The notes under the pieces were generated by a model. The model had not been told where the DNA came from, did no database searches, and worked only from the letters and a program-made list of their open reading frames with translations. A program made the position numbers and the translations under genes. Below are positions 62,744 to 64,000 of a DNA stretch of 64,000 nt, in pieces (position 1 is the first letter of the stretch; each line of letters starts with the position of its first letter). The stretch comes from Didymodactylos carnosus (lineage: Eukaryota; Rotifera; Eurotatoria; Philodinida; Philodinidae). The stretch covers positions 27,732 through 91,731 of the forward strand of contig CAJNOQ010000040.1 of assembly GCA_905250885.1 (NCBI GenBank). Direction: 5' to 3'.

Positions 62744-63221
62744 TTAATCAAATAAACCAAAACCTAAAATGGAAAGAAGAAATAAATGAATGTGCAGCAG
62801 ACCTGAAGGTTGAAATAATACTTTGCTTACCCATATCACCTTCATCTTCTGATTCCTCTTTCTTCTCTTCTTTGGCTGCTTTTTTCTCTTCTTTAGCTGG
62901 TGCATCTAAATGTGAAGATCAAGTAATAAATATAAAAGAAAAAACTACTTGTACAATCGCATTACCTTTTGCTGCACTCGCCGTTGGTGCGGCTGCTGTT
63001 GGTGCGGCACCTCCAGCTGATGGTGAGCCAACATTCTTGATTAAATCTTGAATTTTCAAACCTTCGAGAGCATTGGCAAATAAACCCGGCCAATATGGTT
63101 CGATTTCATAATTTGCTGCTTTCAATAGTGTTGATATTTTATCGCCCGTTATAGCAACATTATCATCAGCTAATATAAGTGCTGAATAAACACATGCTAA
63201 TTCATCATTACTTAACGCCAT
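62744..63221 (-). CDS. RPLP1: 60S acidic ribosomal protein P1
   Basis: Three exons: 62966-63221, 62831-62905, 62744-62763; 351 nt, 116 residues (typical P1 is about 114). The N-terminal dimerisation domain ([33 protein letters not shown]) is followed by the alanine/glycine-rich hinge ([18 protein letters not shown]), a lysine/glutamate stretch and the invariant tail EDEGDMGFGLFD, which binds elongation factors at the ribosomal stalk. The last intron splits the tail one base into the Gly codon of DMG, so the last exon codes FGLFD and the stop. Extra [12 protein letters not shown] gives a slightly long charged region. P1 works with P2 and P0, not in this window. Confidence 0.97.
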
Positions 63222-63641
63222 TTGAATGATCGTTGTTTTTATATTTTAATATCGAACAACGGAAACAGAGAGCTAGACCTAAAAAAGAGACAACAGTGGG
63301 TTAAAAAACAATTAATACAATAAATGTTTAATAAACAGATCAAAGAATAATGTCTCGAGACAATTTTACTCTTGTTTTAGAGGAATATAAAAGAATTCCT
63401 TTAAAAACAAAAACAAACTGATATTACAATTGACTATTGTATAAAAAAAAACAAAAAAAAACAAGCGGATATCCATAAGAAAAATGTATTATACGGAAAC
63501 ACTATTGATTCGAACCACTACAAAGAAAAGAATTTACATGGTTCATTAAAAAAATGACAGGCATGCCTCCCTCTGCAATCAATTCGTGAGTGTGAGTTGT
63601 CGACAAAACAGAGTTGGACGATATATCGGAAGATGATTGTC
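63222..63641. other. RPLP1 upstream region
   Basis: No gene seen. Probably contains the RPLP1 promoter and the 3' UTR of the minus-strand gene to its right. Confidence 0.45.
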
Positions 63642-63830
63642 TTATTGAAATGACAGTGGTATATTAGAAGTGGCAACATTCATTGAAGATATTCCATTAG
63701 ACATCAGCAATGATGAAGGAGTTCTGTTATATGCTAATTGCAATTCATTATCTTGACGAATAGCATTTAAATGGTCAACGAGTTTTTTACGTAATGTTAA
63801 TAATGTTGGAAAACGCTGTGAAACAGCATC
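63642..63830 (-). CDS. Terminal exon of an unrecognised gene
   Basis: Acceptor CTTTTCTAG then 62 codons in phase 0 to TAA at 63642-63644. It starts DAVSQRFPTLLTLRKKLVDH, is helical and charged at first, then S/N-rich, ending NIPLSFQ. Codon use matches other genes here and the acceptor is strong, so a real last exon is likely. The rest of the gene lies to the right, partly beyond the window. The 170 bases after it (63831-64000) look like intron. Confidence 0.6.
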   Translation of the reverse strand, partial: DAVSQRFPTLLTLRKKLVDHLNAIRQDNELQLAYNRTPSSLLMSNGISSMNVATSNIPLSFQ

Positions 63831-64000
63831 CTAGAAAAGCAATTCATCGATTTTAGTTGATTAGGATATGTTCTACTTAGGGCAATCCAAAAGTAGTGAG
63901 GGAGGTACTTTATTTTCTTAAGGAGCGCTTCAAAAACATTTCTCTTTTAATGAACAGATAGAGCGTCTTTCGCTCTATTTTTCTATGCTATTTGATCAAT

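Noticed and set aside
1-64000. CRISPR arrays, bacterial operons, rRNA or prophage
   Set aside because: No direct-repeat arrays, Shine-Dalgarno-led gene runs or rRNA-like sequence; the window is intron-bearing animal DNA.

Overview
Eukaryotic nuclear DNA from an AT-rich animal genome. Coding exons are split by very short GT-AG introns (mostly 46-80 nt). The gene content is metazoan: a discoidin domain receptor, HPS1 of BLOC-3, a TSPN-domain collagen, a Ly6/three-finger protein, a papain-family protease, PMS2, ribosomal protein P1, a CCHC zinc-knuckle protein and a very large coiled-coil protein. Tiny introns, strong A/T third positions and many small non-autonomous DNA elements suggest a rotifer, perhaps bdelloid. 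That placement is inference, not shown by a marker gene.

Layout. 1-3092 (+): 3' part of PMS2. 3138-4137 (-): unrecognised Q/N-rich protein, tail to tail with PMS2. 4565-5162: foldback element. About 5596-5952 (-): unrecognised exon. 5986-13768: nearly 8 kb with no gene I can support, holding microsatellites and a 100-bp inverted-repeat element. 13769-17185 (+): 15-exon discoidin domain receptor whose kinase has lost the DFG motif. 17676-18191 (+): Ly6-like GPI-anchored protein. 20548-23304 (-): 14-exon HPS1. 23907-24614 (-): intronless membrane protein. 25727-26265: orphan open frame. 28663-37517 (+): six-exon gene for a 2280-residue coiled-coil protein, with a foldback element in its one large intron. 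37909-38256: hAT-type MITE with a perfect 8-bp target duplication. 39793-40120: foldback element. 41122-42254 (+): zinc-knuckle protein with a GC-AG first intron. 44901-45215 (-): small secreted peptide. 45491-45674 and 47010-47187: two more hAT-type MITEs. 48360-49330: several inverted repeats and a dispersed repeat. 50154-51639 (-): cathepsin-like protease. 53170-58109 (-): 17-exon TSPN mini-collagen. 58939-62160: three large, partly nested inverted repeats. 62744-63221 (-): RPLP1. 63642-63830 (-): terminal exon of another gene.

I assembled exons by hand from splice sites. For the receptor, HPS1, the coiled-coil giant, the zinc-knuckle protein, the Ly6 protein, the protease, the collagen and RPLP1 the exon lengths sum to a multiple of three with matching phases throughout, so those models are strong. 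The genes form no pathway or operon. The receptor, Ly6 protein, collagen and protease all act at the cell surface, outside the cell or in lysosomes, but their closeness may be chance. The unusual feature of the window is its density of perfect or near-perfect foldback elements between and inside genes.
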